From: Mumia sp050632745
Lineage (GTDB): Bacteria; Actinomycetota; Actinomycetes; Propionibacteriales; Nocardioidaceae
Direction of reading: 5' to 3'
Assembly (NCBI RefSeq): GCF_050632745.1
Contig: NZ_JBODSD010000005.1
Span: 248,001 to 312,000, forward strand
Length of the DNA stretch: 64,000 nt
This document shows positions 8,066 through 16,924 of this stretch, piece after piece. Below the pieces are notes generated by a model. It was given only the letters and a program-made list of their open reading frames with translations. It was not told the DNA's origin and searched no databases. Made by a program: the position numbers and the translations under genes. Position 1 is the first letter of the stretch, and every line of letters starts with the position of its first letter.

Positions 8066-9141
8066 ACACGCTCGAGCCCACGACCACGCTCGCGGAGAGC
8101 ACCGTCGTCCCGGCCGTCGCCGTCGAGCACCTCCGCGTCCGCATCCCGGTCGACGGAAAGCCCGCACCGGTCATCCACGACGTGACGCTGACGATCGGTC
8201 GCGGCGAGGCGGTCGGGCTGGTCGGCGAGTCGGGGTCCGGGAAGTCGATGACGGCGCGCGCACTGATGCGCATGCTGCCCGCGGGCGCCGAGGTCGACGG
8301 GGCGATCCGCTTCGAGGGCGAGGACGTCCAGGCGATGAACCCGCGCCGGCTCCGGGCGTACCGGGCGTCGAGCATCGCGATGATCTACCAGAACCCGCAC
8401 GCGCACATCAACCCGCTGCGGACCGTCGGCGACTTCCTCGTCGAGGGCCTGTGCCAGGTGCAGAAGGTCCCGCGGCGCGAGGCGGAGCAGAGGGTCGTCG
8501 ACCTGCTCGCCGCCGTCGGGATCGCTGACGGCGCCCGCCGCCTGACCCAGTACCCGCACGAGCTGTCGGGCGGACTCCTGCAGCGCGTCATGATCGCCGC
8601 GGCCCTCGCGACCGAGCCGGACGTGATCCTCGCCGACGAGCCGACCACGGCTCTCGACGTGACCACGCAGGAAGAGGTCATCGCGATCCTCCGGGAGGCC
8701 CAGGAGCAGCGCGGCCTCTCGATCCTGCTCATCACGCACGACCTCGACCTGGCGGGGGCGGCCTGCGACCGCCTCGCCGTCATGTACGCCGGCCAGGTGG
8801 TGGAGGTCGCCGACGGCGACGACCTGGTCGAGCGCCCGCTGCACCCGTACTCCGCCGGGCTCCTCGCCGCACGCCCGGAGATCGGGGTGCGGGCACGTCT
8901 GCGGACGGTGCCGGGACGCCCGGCCTCCGGCTTCGAGGTCGGCGACGGATGCGTCTTCGCCGAGCGCTGCGCCTTCGTCACCGAGCAGTGCGTCAGCGAG
9001 CGTCCCCAGCTCCGTCCGCTGCAGGGCCGGCAGGTGGCGTGCCACCGCGCCGAGGAGCTCGACGGCGCGCTCCTCCCCCTCGCCGACGCCGACGGGGCTC
9101 TCGCGCCGGCCGAACCAGGTCAGGACAAGGAGCCTTCATGA
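8062..9141 (+). CDS. ABC transporter ATP-binding protein, DppD type
   Basis: A 359-residue ATPase of the peptide/nickel importer family. The Walker A motif is GESGSGKSM (about residues 54-62), the signature is LSGGLLQRV, and the Walker B motif is VILADEPTTALD. The C terminus contains the Cys-rich segment typical of DppD/OppD (CVFAERCAFVTEQC), which in relatives coordinates an iron-sulfur cluster. It is translationally coupled to the genes on either side. It energises import together with the next ATPase. Confidence 0.93.
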   Translation: MNTLEPTTTLAESTVVPAVAVEHLRVRIPVDGKPAPVIHDVTLTIGRGEAVGLVGESGSGKSMTARALMRMLPAGAEVDGAIRFEGEDVQAMNPRRLRAYRASSIAMIYQNPHAHINPLRTVGDFLVEGLCQVQKVPRREAEQRVVDLLAAVGIADGARRLTQYPHELSGGLLQRVMIAAALATEPDVILADEPTTALDVTTQEEVIAILREAQEQRGLSILLITHDLDLAGAACDRLAVMYAGQVVEVADGDDLVERPLHPYSAGLLAARPEIGVRARLRTVPGRPASGFEVGDGCVFAERCAFVTEQCVSERPQLRPLQGRQVACHRAEELDGALLPLADADGALAPAEPGQDKEPS

Positions 9142-9956
9142 CCACCACACCGCAGCTCAGTGCCCGGGACCTCCGCAAGGAGTTCGGCGGCGGCCGACGC
9201 GGGGCGCCCGTCGTCGCCGTCGACGGCATCAGCTTCGACGTCGCACGTGGCGGCGCGCTCGCGATCGTCGGCGAGTCCGGGTCGGGCAAGACGACCGTCG
9301 TCCGGATGATCGCGGGGCTGGAGACGCCGACGTCCGGCGAGCTCCTGCTCGACGGCACCCCGCTCGTCCACTCCGGACGCGGTGCGGCGGCCCGGCTGGC
9401 GCGTGCCCGTCGGATCCAGATGGTCTTCCAAGACCCCTACTCCTCGCTCGACCCGCGGCAGACGATCGGCGACGGTCTCGCGGAGATCCTCCGGCTGCAC
9501 GGGATCGCAGACCGGGACGCGTGCGCCGAGGTCGCCCTGACGCAGCTGCGTCGCGTCGGCCTCGACCAGCGTCACCTCGCGATGCGGCCGGGAAGCCTCT
9601 CCGGCGGCCAGCGCCAGCGCGTGGCGATCGCCCGCGCGCTCGCGGTCGACCCGGAGGTCCTGATCCTCGACGAGGCCGTCGCCGCGCTCGACGTCTCGAT
9701 CCAGGCCCAGATCCTGAACCTGCTGAACGACCTGCGCGCGGAGAGCGACGTCACGTACCTCTTCGTGACGCACGACCTCGCCGTCGCCCAGCAGGTCACC
9801 GACACCGCGATCGTCATGCACCGCGGCCGCGTGGTCGAGGAGGGCACCACCGACGCGGTGCTCACCGACCCGCAGGCCGACTACACGCGCCGCCTGCTCG
9901 AGGCGGTCCCCCATCGCGGCTGGAAGCCGCAGCGCCGTCTCGCCGTCAACGCCTGA
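9138..9956 (+). CDS. ABC transporter ATP-binding protein, DppF type
   Basis: A 272-residue second ATPase. Walker A is GESGSGKTT, the signature is LSGGQRQRV, and Walker B is VLILDEAVAALD. The usual Pro-Thr after the Walker B Glu is replaced by Ala-Val in this copy. The ATG at 9138 overlaps the preceding stop by 4 bases. It completes a full five-component importer (binding protein, two permeases, two ATPases). The amidase gene follows after 30 bases with its own AAGGAG site. Confidence 0.9.
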   Translation: MTTTPQLSARDLRKEFGGGRRGAPVVAVDGISFDVARGGALAIVGESGSGKTTVVRMIAGLETPTSGELLLDGTPLVHSGRGAAARLARARRIQMVFQDPYSSLDPRQTIGDGLAEILRLHGIADRDACAEVALTQLRRVGLDQRHLAMRPGSLSGGQRQRVAIARALAVDPEVLILDEAVAALDVSIQAQILNLLNDLRAESDVTYLFVTHDLAVAQQVTDTAIVMHRGRVVEEGTTDAVLTDPQADYTRRLLEAVPHRGWKPQRRLAVNA

Positions 9957-9986
9957 CGCGCACCCACTCGCCACCCAAGGAGATCC

Positions 9987-11399
9987 ATGGATCCGTTCAG
10001 CTCCGCCAGCGACGTCGCGCGCTCGATCCGCGCGGGGGCGATCAGCCCGGTCGAGGTCGTCGACCTCTACCTCGCGCGGATCGACAAGCACAACGACGCC
10101 GTCAACGCGATCGTGTGGCGCAACGACGACGAGGTCCGCCAGGCCGCCAAGGCGGCGGAGGCGGCACTGGGCTCCGGCGGGTCGCTGCCGTTCTTCCACG
10201 GGGTGCCGATGCCGATCAAGGACCTGGTGTCCGTCGCGGGTCAGCCGAACACCCGGGGCGGGCTCGGCACGTCGACCGAGCCGCAGCCGGAGAACGACCT
10301 CGTCGTCGACCGCATCCTCAACGCGGGCTTCCTCCTGATGGGTCGGACGAACTCGCCCGAGGGCGGCATGACCCAGGTGACCGAGAACAGCCGGTACGGC
10401 ATCACGCGCAACCCGTGGAACCTGGAGCGGACGCCGGCCGGGTCCAGCGGCGGAGCGTCGGCCGCGGTCGCCGCCGGCCTGGCGCCGATCGCGAGCGCCT
10501 CGGACGGCGGGGGCTCGATCCGGATGCCGGCCGCGGCGACCGGGCTCGTCGGTCTCAAGCCGAGCCGCGCGCGCGTCCCCGCCAAGGTCCTCGGCTGGGA
10601 GCACGGCACGACCCAGGGCGTCGTCACCCGCACCGTCGAGGACGCCGCCCGGACCCTCGACTACCTCTCCGTCGAGGACTCGTTGGGCTGGTACCGCGCT
10701 CCGGCGCCGGAGCGCCCGTTCGGCGAGAGCTACACGCAGCCGGCCGAGCCGCTGCGGATCGGGCTCATGCTCGACGCCCCGAACGGGGTCGAGGTCGACC
10801 CGGTGTGCGCCGAGACCGCGGAGCGTACGGCCCGGTTGCTGGAGGCAGCGGGCCACACCGTCGTCCCCGTCTCGGCGGGCTTCATCAGCACCGAGGCACT
10901 GAGGATCTACAGCCGGGTGGTGATCGCGGCGTCCCTGCACACGGTGCCGTACGACGACCCGACGCAGTCCGAGCCCTTCATCGTCGCCCGCCGGAAGATG
11001 GCCGAGGACCTCCCGTCCAGCGAGTACGCGAAGGCCGTCCTGCGGATGCACCTGGAGTGCCGCCGGATGGTCGCCCACTGGCGCCGCGACTTCGACGTGC
11101 TGGTCAGTCCCACCCTGGCGTGCCAGGTCCCGCCGGTCGGCGTGATCCTCGCCGAGGCCAACGAGCTCCTGGACGGCAGCAGCCCGCGCGAGGCACGGAT
11201 GCTGGCGTTCAACGCGTACGCGAACATCCTCGGTCTCCCGGCGATCAGCGTCCCGGTCGGCACCGACGCGGACGGGCTCCCGGTCGGCGCGCAGCTCGTC
11301 GGCTCGCCGTACGACGAGACCACCATCCTCCGCCTCGCCCAGTCGCTCGAGCAGGAGCTCGAGTGGGCCGGCCGCGTCCCACCGGCCTTCGCCGTCTGA
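9987..11399 (+). CDS. amidase-signature family amidohydrolase
   Basis: A 470-residue enzyme of the amidase-signature family, which hydrolyses carboxamides through a Ser-cisSer-Lys triad. The triad is visible as Lys78 (MPIKDL), Ser153 (AGSSGG) and Ser177 (DGGGSIR). It has no signal peptide and should be cytoplasmic. Its position between the importer and an omega-amino acid aminotransferase suggests that it hydrolyses the imported amide to an amino acid. A 5-aminovaleramide-like substrate would fit the downstream glutaryl-CoA enzymes. The substrate is inferred from context only. Confidence 0.92.
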   Translation: MDPFSSASDVARSIRAGAISPVEVVDLYLARIDKHNDAVNAIVWRNDDEVRQAAKAAEAALGSGGSLPFFHGVPMPIKDLVSVAGQPNTRGGLGTSTEPQPENDLVVDRILNAGFLLMGRTNSPEGGMTQVTENSRYGITRNPWNLERTPAGSSGGASAAVAAGLAPIASASDGGGSIRMPAAATGLVGLKPSRARVPAKVLGWEHGTTQGVVTRTVEDAARTLDYLSVEDSLGWYRAPAPERPFGESYTQPAEPLRIGLMLDAPNGVEVDPVCAETAERTARLLEAAGHTVVPVSAGFISTEALRIYSRVVIAASLHTVPYDDPTQSEPFIVARRKMAEDLPSSEYAKAVLRMHLECRRMVAHWRRDFDVLVSPTLACQVPPVGVILAEANELLDGSSPREARMLAFNAYANILGLPAISVPVGTDADGLPVGAQLVGSPYDETTILRLAQSLEQELEWAGRVPPAFAV

Positions 11400-11446
11400 C
11401 CCGCACGCCACCCGTCACCGCACCCGAAGAGAAGGAGTGAGAAGCC

Positions 11447-11878
11447 ATGGCACTCAGTGCTGAGGACAAGGTCGAGATCTGGGAGCTGTACTACCAGTAC
11501 AACTTCACCGTCGACATCCTGGGCGACGCCGAGAAGATGACCGAGTTCTTCGTCGAGGACTGCTCGTACGACCACTACCGCTTCCCTGAGCTCGTGGTCG
11601 GCAAGGCCGCCATCCGCGACTTCATGCAGCAGGCGATCGACGCGCAGGCCGGCGGCTTCAAGCACCTCAACGACAACATCATCCTGAGCGACACCCCCGA
11701 CGGCCCGGAGGACGCCACCGGCGTCGCGTACATCGTCACCATCGACGGACGCGACCTCGCCGCCCCGCGGGTCGACCGGTCGTCGATGTACCGCGACGTC
11801 CTGCGCCGGACCGAGGACGGGTGGAAGTTCGTCCAGCGCAAGGTGATCGGCGACGTCGTCAAGGAGTTCCGGTCCTGA
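11447..11878 (+). CDS. SnoaL/NTF2-like protein
   Basis: A 143-residue protein of the SnoaL-like, NTF2-fold superfamily. It has a long N-terminal helix (DKVEIWELYYQYNFTVD), an aspartate-rich strand and a C-terminal DGWKFVQRKVIGD hairpin. Relatives are isomerases, dehydratases or small hydroxylase-like enzymes in catabolic operons. A strong ribosome site (AAGGAG) precedes it, and its stop overlaps the next ATG (TGATG). The chemistry here is unknown. Confidence 0.75.
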   Translation: MALSAEDKVEIWELYYQYNFTVDILGDAEKMTEFFVEDCSYDHYRFPELVVGKAAIRDFMQQAIDAQAGGFKHLNDNIILSDTPDGPEDATGVAYIVTIDGRDLAAPRVDRSSMYRDVLRRTEDGWKFVQRKVIGDVVKEFRS

Positions 11879-12882
11879 TGGCGCTCACCTCACGTGCCGT
11901 CCTGCTGGCCCGGCGTCCCGAGGGGATGCCCGTCCTGGCCGACTTCGCCGTCGGTGACCTCACCGTGCCCGACCCGGGGCCCGACGAGGTGGTGGTCGAG
12001 AACCACTTCCTCTCGGTGGATCCCGGCCAGCGCGGCCTCATGAACGGCGGCGACTCCTACGTCGCGACGTACCAGGTCGGCGAGCCGGTCACCGGTCGTG
12101 CCGTCGGGCAGGTCGTCGCCTCCCGCGACCCGCGGTTCCCCGAGGGCAGCCACGTGTTCCACCGGGTCGGGTGGCGCGAGCACTCCCTCGTGCCGACCTC
12201 CGCCGTGCGAGCGATCGACGTCGCGCGGGCGCCGGAGTCGTCGTACCTGGGCGTGATGGGCCACCCGGGCCTCACGTCCTGGCTCGGCGTCGCCCGCGTC
12301 GCCGACGTCCGGCCCGGCGACGTCGTGCTGGTCACGAGCGCGGCCGGCGCCGTCGGCGCCGCCGCGGGCCAGCTCGCGCTCGCGCGGGGCGCGAGCCGCG
12401 TCATCGGGTCGGTCGGCTCGGCCGAGAAGGCGGCGTACGTCACCGAGAGGCTCGGCTTCACCGACGCCTTCGTCTACAAGGAGAGGTCGCTGGCCGACTA
12501 CGTCGCGGCCCAGGTGCCTGACGGGCTCGACGTCGTCTTCGACAACGTCGGCGGCGTCCAGCTCGACGAGGCGCTCGCCGCGATGCGCCCGCACGGCCGG
12601 CTCGCCCTCTGCGGCTCGATCTCGACCTACAACGGCGAGCCGTACACGCTCAAGAACACCGGCCTCCTCCTCTCCCAGCGGCTGCGCGCGGAAGGGTTCC
12701 TCGTCTTCGACCACGAGGACGAGTGGGACCCGTTCCACGCCGAGATGGCCGAGCACCTCACCGAGGGCCGCGTCACCGTCGAGGAGACCCTCCACCGCGG
12801 CCTCGACGCGGTGCCGCAGGCGTTCCTCAGCCTCTTCGACGGCACCTCGACCGGGAAGGCGCTCGTGGACGTCCGTCCCTGA
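11878..12882 (+). CDS. NADPH-dependent MDR oxidoreductase (CurA/LTB4 dehydrogenase type)
   Basis: A 334-residue zinc-independent medium-chain reductase. The Rossmann motif is TSAAGAVGAAAGQLA at about residues 158-172. Other family features include MGHPGLTSWLGV and the C-terminal LFDGTSTGKALV. Relatives reduce alkenals, alkenones or enoyl compounds with NADPH. The start codon overlaps the SnoaL-like stop. The frame is open upstream, but homology starts at this ATG. It could act on an unsaturated intermediate of the pathway. Confidence 0.85.
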   Translation: MALTSRAVLLARRPEGMPVLADFAVGDLTVPDPGPDEVVVENHFLSVDPGQRGLMNGGDSYVATYQVGEPVTGRAVGQVVASRDPRFPEGSHVFHRVGWREHSLVPTSAVRAIDVARAPESSYLGVMGHPGLTSWLGVARVADVRPGDVVLVTSAAGAVGAAAGQLALARGASRVIGSVGSAEKAAYVTERLGFTDAFVYKERSLADYVAAQVPDGLDVVFDNVGGVQLDEALAAMRPHGRLALCGSISTYNGEPYTLKNTGLLLSQRLRAEGFLVFDHEDEWDPFHAEMAEHLTEGRVTVEETLHRGLDAVPQAFLSLFDGTSTGKALVDVRP

Positions 12883-12936
12883 CCGCCACACCGCCCGCCC
12901 CACCTCACGACCCTGATGACCACGACAGGAGCAGTC

Positions 12937-14271
12937 ATGTCCCTCCCCGCGCAGCAGCGCATCCTCGCCACGGCCGTCCCCGGCCCGAAGTCGACGAAGC
13001 TGCACCAGCAGCGAACCGAGGAGGTGGCGGCCGGCTTCGGCATCACGCTGCCCGTCTTCGTGGAGGAGGCGGGTGGGGGGATCATCGTCGACGTCGACGG
13101 CAACCACCTGATCGACCTCGCCGCAGGCATCGCCGTGACGAGCGTGGGTGCCTCCCACCCCGAGGTGGTGGCCGCGGTGAAGCAGCAGGCGGAGCGCTTC
13201 ACCCACACCTGCTTCATGGTCACCGAGTACGAGGCGGCGGTCGACGTCGCCGCGACGCTCAACCGGATCACCCCCGGCGACCACGAGAAGCGCACGGCAC
13301 TGTTCACCACGGGGGCGGAGGCGGTCGAGAACGCGATCAAGATCTCGCGCGCCTACACCGGGCGCGACGCCGTCGTGGTGCTGACGCACGCCTACCACGG
13401 CCGGACGCTGCTCACGATGAGCATGACCGGCAAGAACGTGCCCTACAAGGACGGCTTCGGCCCGTACGCGCCCGAGGTCTACAAGGTGCCGTCACCGTAC
13501 CCGTACCGGTGGGTCGCGGGCGCGGAGCGGGCCGGCGACGACGCGTACGACCTGCTCGTGGAGACCGTCACCAGCCAGATCGGGGCGCACAACGTCGCAG
13601 CCGTCGTCGTCGAGCCGATCCAGGGCGAGGGCGGCTTCATCGTCCCGCCCGAGGGCTACCTGGCGCGGGTCGCGGCGTTCGCCCGCGAGCACGGCATCGT
13701 GTTCGTGGCCGACGAGATCCAGGCGGGGCTCGGCCGCACAGGCGCGATGTTCGCCGTCGACCACGAGGGTGTCGTCCCGGACCTGATCACCACCGCCAAG
13801 GCGCTGGGCGGCGGGATGCCGATCTCCGCGGTCACCGGCCGCGCGGAGATCATGGACGCGGTCGGACCCGGGCGTCTCGGGGGCACGTACGCCGCCAACC
13901 CCGTCGCCTGCGCGGCCGCCCGCGCCGCGCTGGAGGTCATCGAGCGGGACGACCTCCCCGCCAAGGCGCGGCGCATCGAGGAGATCGTGAAGCCACGCCT
14001 GGAGGCGCTCACGGGCGAGGGCTCGTACGTCGGCGAGGTCCGCGGGCGCGGCGCCATGCTGGCGATGGAGTTCGTCGAGCCCGGCACGACCGACCCCGCG
14101 CCGGAGGCGGCCAAGAGGGTCGCGGACTACGCGAACAGCCAGGGGGTCCTCACGCTGACCTGCGGCACCTTCGGCAACGTCATCCGGTTGCTGCCCCCGC
14201 TGGTCATCGGCGAGGACCTCCTCCTCGAGGCCGTCTCCGTCCTCGAGGACGCCGTCGGAGCGCTCGCGTGA
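12937..14271 (+). CDS. gabT: 4-aminobutyrate/5-aminovalerate aminotransferase
   Basis: A 444-residue class III PLP aminotransferase. The active-site lysine is Lys288 in TTAKALGGGMPISAV, and VADEIQAGLGRTG supplies the PLP-binding aspartate. It closely follows the GabT/DavT pattern (TTGAEAVENAIKIS, HGRTLLTMSMTGK). It transfers the omega-amino group of GABA or 5-aminovalerate to 2-oxoglutarate, giving the semialdehyde. I prefer the ATG at 12937, which has GGAG 8 bases upstream, over the in-frame ATG at 12916. It is coupled to the aldehyde dehydrogenase by a GTGA overlap. The neighbouring glutaryl-CoA enzymes favour a C5 substrate. Confidence 0.88.
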   Translation: MSLPAQQRILATAVPGPKSTKLHQQRTEEVAAGFGITLPVFVEEAGGGIIVDVDGNHLIDLAAGIAVTSVGASHPEVVAAVKQQAERFTHTCFMVTEYEAAVDVAATLNRITPGDHEKRTALFTTGAEAVENAIKISRAYTGRDAVVVLTHAYHGRTLLTMSMTGKNVPYKDGFGPYAPEVYKVPSPYPYRWVAGAERAGDDAYDLLVETVTSQIGAHNVAAVVVEPIQGEGGFIVPPEGYLARVAAFAREHGIVFVADEIQAGLGRTGAMFAVDHEGVVPDLITTAKALGGGMPISAVTGRAEIMDAVGPGRLGGTYAANPVACAAARAALEVIERDDLPAKARRIEEIVKPRLEALTGEGSYVGEVRGRGAMLAMEFVEPGTTDPAPEAAKRVADYANSQGVLTLTCGTFGNVIRLLPPLVIGEDLLLEAVSVLEDAVGALA

Positions 14272-15764
14272 CGACGACCGTCAGCTTCCGCCCCCGGACC
14301 GGTGACCTCGTCGGGACGGTGCGCGACACCCTCCCCGAGGAGGTCGCGGGCACGGTGGCGGCGGCAGCGGCGGCCGCCCCCGTGGTGGCCGCCGCCTCAC
14401 CCGCGCAGCGACGCGACTGGCTCGAGGCGCTCGCGCAGAGCCTGCTCGACCACCGCGACGAGCTGGCACGGCTGGCCGACTCCGAGACCGCGCTCGGGCT
14501 GCCCCGCCTCCTCGGCGAGGTCGAGCGGGCCGCCGCCCAGCTGCGCTTCTACGCCGACGTGGCGGTGGAGGGGTCGTACCTCGGGCTGACGGTCGACCAC
14601 CCCACCGCCACCGCGCCCGGGCTCGTGCGGGTCAACCAACCGCTCGGTCCCGTGGCGGTCTTCGGCGCGAGCAACTTCCCGTTCGGGTTCGGCGTGCTCG
14701 GCAACGACACCGCGTCGGCGCTGGCTGCCGGGTGCCCGGTGGTCGCGAAGGCGCACCCCGCACACGTCCTGCTGTGCGCGCGGCTCGGTGACCTGGCAGC
14801 CGAGGCGCTGGCCGCGGCCGGCGCCCCCGTCGGCACCTTCGGCCTCGTCGTCGGGTTCGACGCCGGTGTGCGCCTGGTCGAGGACCCGGACGTCCGCGCG
14901 GTCGGCTTCACCGGCTCGCAGGCGGGCGGCCTCGCGCTGTGGCGGCTCGCCAACGCACGGGACGTCGTGATCCCGGTTTACGCCGAGATGGGCACCGTGA
15001 ACCCGGCGGTGATGACGCCCGCGTCCGTGTCCCGTACGGCGGACGTCGCGGCGGGCTTCGTCGGCTCCTTCACCCTCGGCTCAGGCCAGTTCTGCACGAA
15101 GCCCGGGCTGCTGCTCGCACCCGCCGGTCATGGCGTGCCGGCCGCCGTCGCGCGTGCGCTGACCGCAGCGACCCCCAGCCCGACGATGCTGACCCGCGGC
15201 ATCGCCGACGCCGCCGCGGACGGGGTCGAGCAGCTCGTCCAGGCCGGCGCGCAGATCGTCGCGCGGGTCGAGGGCGGCGCCGAGGGGTGGTCCGCGGACG
15301 CCGTCGTGCTCACCGCCCCACCGCGCGCGCTGCACACCGGCAGCCGCCTGCTCGAGGAGTGCTTCGGCCCGGTCGCCGTCGTCGTCGAGTACGCGTCGGT
15401 CGCCGAGGCCGTCGACGTCCTCGGCCGGCTGCAGGGCAGCCTCGCCGCGACGGTCGTCACGGACGGCACGGACGACGACCCGGACGCGGGCGTGCTCCTC
15501 GCGTCGCTCGCCCGCGGCGCGGGCCGGGTCACCGTCGACGACTGGCCGACCGGGGTGGCGTGGACCTGGGCCCAGCAGCACGGCGGTCCGTGGCCGGCCA
15601 CCTCGGCCCCGGCCTCCACGTCGGTCGGCGCCGCCGCGCTGGACCGCTTCGTCCGTCCGGTGAGCTACCAGTCCACCCCCGACGCCTGGCTCCCCCCGGC
15701 TGCTCGCGCCGCGAACCCGTGGCAGCTGCCGCGCCGGGTCGACGGAAAGCTCGAGCTCCCGTGA
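14268..15764 (+). CDS. NAD(P)-dependent aldehyde dehydrogenase (2,5-dioxovalerate DH-like)
   Basis: A 498-residue aldehyde dehydrogenase of the alpha-ketoglutaric semialdehyde dehydrogenase branch. The catalytic Cys276 (GSGQFCTKPG) and the base Glu240 (AEMGTVNP) are present. The cofactor region contains FGASNFPFGFGV and GFTGSQAGG. The family oxidises dicarboxylic semialdehydes. Directly after the aminotransferase (GTGA overlap), the obvious role is oxidation of glutarate or succinate semialdehyde to the diacid. The GTG start at 14268 is chosen from that overlap. Confidence 0.85.
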   Translation: MTTTVSFRPRTGDLVGTVRDTLPEEVAGTVAAAAAAAPVVAAASPAQRRDWLEALAQSLLDHRDELARLADSETALGLPRLLGEVERAAAQLRFYADVAVEGSYLGLTVDHPTATAPGLVRVNQPLGPVAVFGASNFPFGFGVLGNDTASALAAGCPVVAKAHPAHVLLCARLGDLAAEALAAAGAPVGTFGLVVGFDAGVRLVEDPDVRAVGFTGSQAGGLALWRLANARDVVIPVYAEMGTVNPAVMTPASVSRTADVAAGFVGSFTLGSGQFCTKPGLLLAPAGHGVPAAVARALTAATPSPTMLTRGIADAAADGVEQLVQAGAQIVARVEGGAEGWSADAVVLTAPPRALHTGSRLLEECFGPVAVVVEYASVAEAVDVLGRLQGSLAATVVTDGTDDDPDAGVLLASLARGAGRVTVDDWPTGVAWTWAQQHGGPWPATSAPASTSVGAAALDRFVRPVSYQSTPDAWLPPAARAANPWQLPRRVDGKLELP

Positions 15765-16924
15765 CGGGACCGCTCGACGGCGTGCTGGTCGCCGACTTCT
15801 CCCGGGTGCTCGCCGGGCCCCTCGCGACCGCGACGCTCGCCGACCTCGGCGCCACGGTCGTGAAGGTGGAACGTCCCGGCACCGGTGACGACACCCGAGC
15901 ATGGGGTCCGCCGTGGGTCGGCGAGCCCGGCGGGACCGCGGCGTACTTCCACGCGGCCAACCGGTCCAAGCGCTCGGTCACCCTCGACCTCGCCGACCCG
16001 GTCGACCGCGAGCTCGCCCACCGGCTGGCCGCCCGGGCCGACGTCCTCGTCGAGAACTTCAAGACCGGGACGCTGTCCAAGCACGGCCTCGGGTACGAGC
16101 AGGTCGCCGTGACCAACCCCGGGATCGTCTACTGCTCCGTGACCGGGTTCGGCTCCGCCGGTGGTGCCGACCTTCCCGGGTACGACTTCCTCGTCCAGGC
16201 GGTCGGCGGGCTGATGAGCATCACCGGAGCCGCCGACGCGGAACCGACGAAGGTCGGCGTCGCGGTGGTCGACGTCCTCACCTCGAAGGACGCGACGGTC
16301 GGCATCCTCGCGGCGCTGCGAGCCCGCGAGCAGAGCGGCCTGGGGCAGCACGTCGAGGTCAACCTGCTCTCCAGCCTCCTCGCGTCGCTCGCGAACCAGG
16401 CCGGTTCCTTCCTCGCCACCTCCCGCGCGCCCGGACGGATGGGCAACGCACACCCCTCGATCGCCCCGTACGAGCTGCTGCGCTGCAGCGATGGACCGCT
16501 CGCCGTCGCCTGCGGGAACGACGGCCAGTTCCGCAGGCTCGCCGAGGCCCTCGGCGCCCCCGAGCTCGCAGCCGACCCGCGCTTCGCGACCAACCCTGCA
16601 CGGGTCGAGCACCGACCGCAGCTGGTCGCGGCGCTCGAGGCCCGCCTCCGGCACGGCACCGCCGACCACTGGTCCGCCGCGCTCACCGACGTCGGTGTGC
16701 CGGCCGGCAAGGTCGGAGACGTCGGTGACGCGATCGCGCTGGCCGAACGGCTCGGGCTCTCGCCCACGGTCACGGTCGCTCCCGACGCGCCCGCTCAGGT
16801 CCGGCACCCCGTCACGTACTCCCGTACGCCCGTCACCAGCTACCTCCCCCCGCCCCGCCTGGGCCAGCACGACGACGAGATCCGCCGCTGGCTGTCCGAC
16901 CCCACCAAGGAGAACCCGACATGA
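15761..16924 (+). CDS. CaiB/BaiF family CoA-transferase
   Basis: A 387-residue class III CoA-transferase. The N terminus (VLVADFSRVLAGPLATATL) and the strand DLGATVVKVERPGTGDDTR are typical. The catalytic Asp should be in PGYDFLVQAVGG, at about residue 145. Class III enzymes move CoA between carboxylic acids. One branch (SUGCT) activates glutarate with succinyl-CoA, which suits the next gene. The GTG start at 15761 overlaps the previous stop, and its own stop overlaps the next ATG, both by 4 bases. Confidence 0.9.
   Translation: MTGPLDGVLVADFSRVLAGPLATATLADLGATVVKVERPGTGDDTRAWGPPWVGEPGGTAAYFHAANRSKRSVTLDLADPVDRELAHRLAARADVLVENFKTGTLSKHGLGYEQVAVTNPGIVYCSVTGFGSAGGADLPGYDFLVQAVGGLMSITGAADAEPTKVGVAVVDVLTSKDATVGILAALRAREQSGLGQHVEVNLLSSLLASLANQAGSFLATSRAPGRMGNAHPSIAPYELLRCSDGPLAVACGNDGQFRRLAEALGAPELAADPRFATNPARVEHRPQLVAALEARLRHGTADHWSAALTDVGVPAGKVGDVGDAIALAERLGLSPTVTVAPDAPAQVRHPVTYSRTPVTSYLPPPRLGQHDDEIRRWLSDPTKENPT

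Noticed and set aside
9120..11411. 763-codon open frame on the minus strand opposite the DppF and amidase genes
   Set aside because: It is a shadow of high-GC codon use; the plus-strand products carry complete motifs, while this frame gives Arg/Asp/Gly-rich text without a domain.
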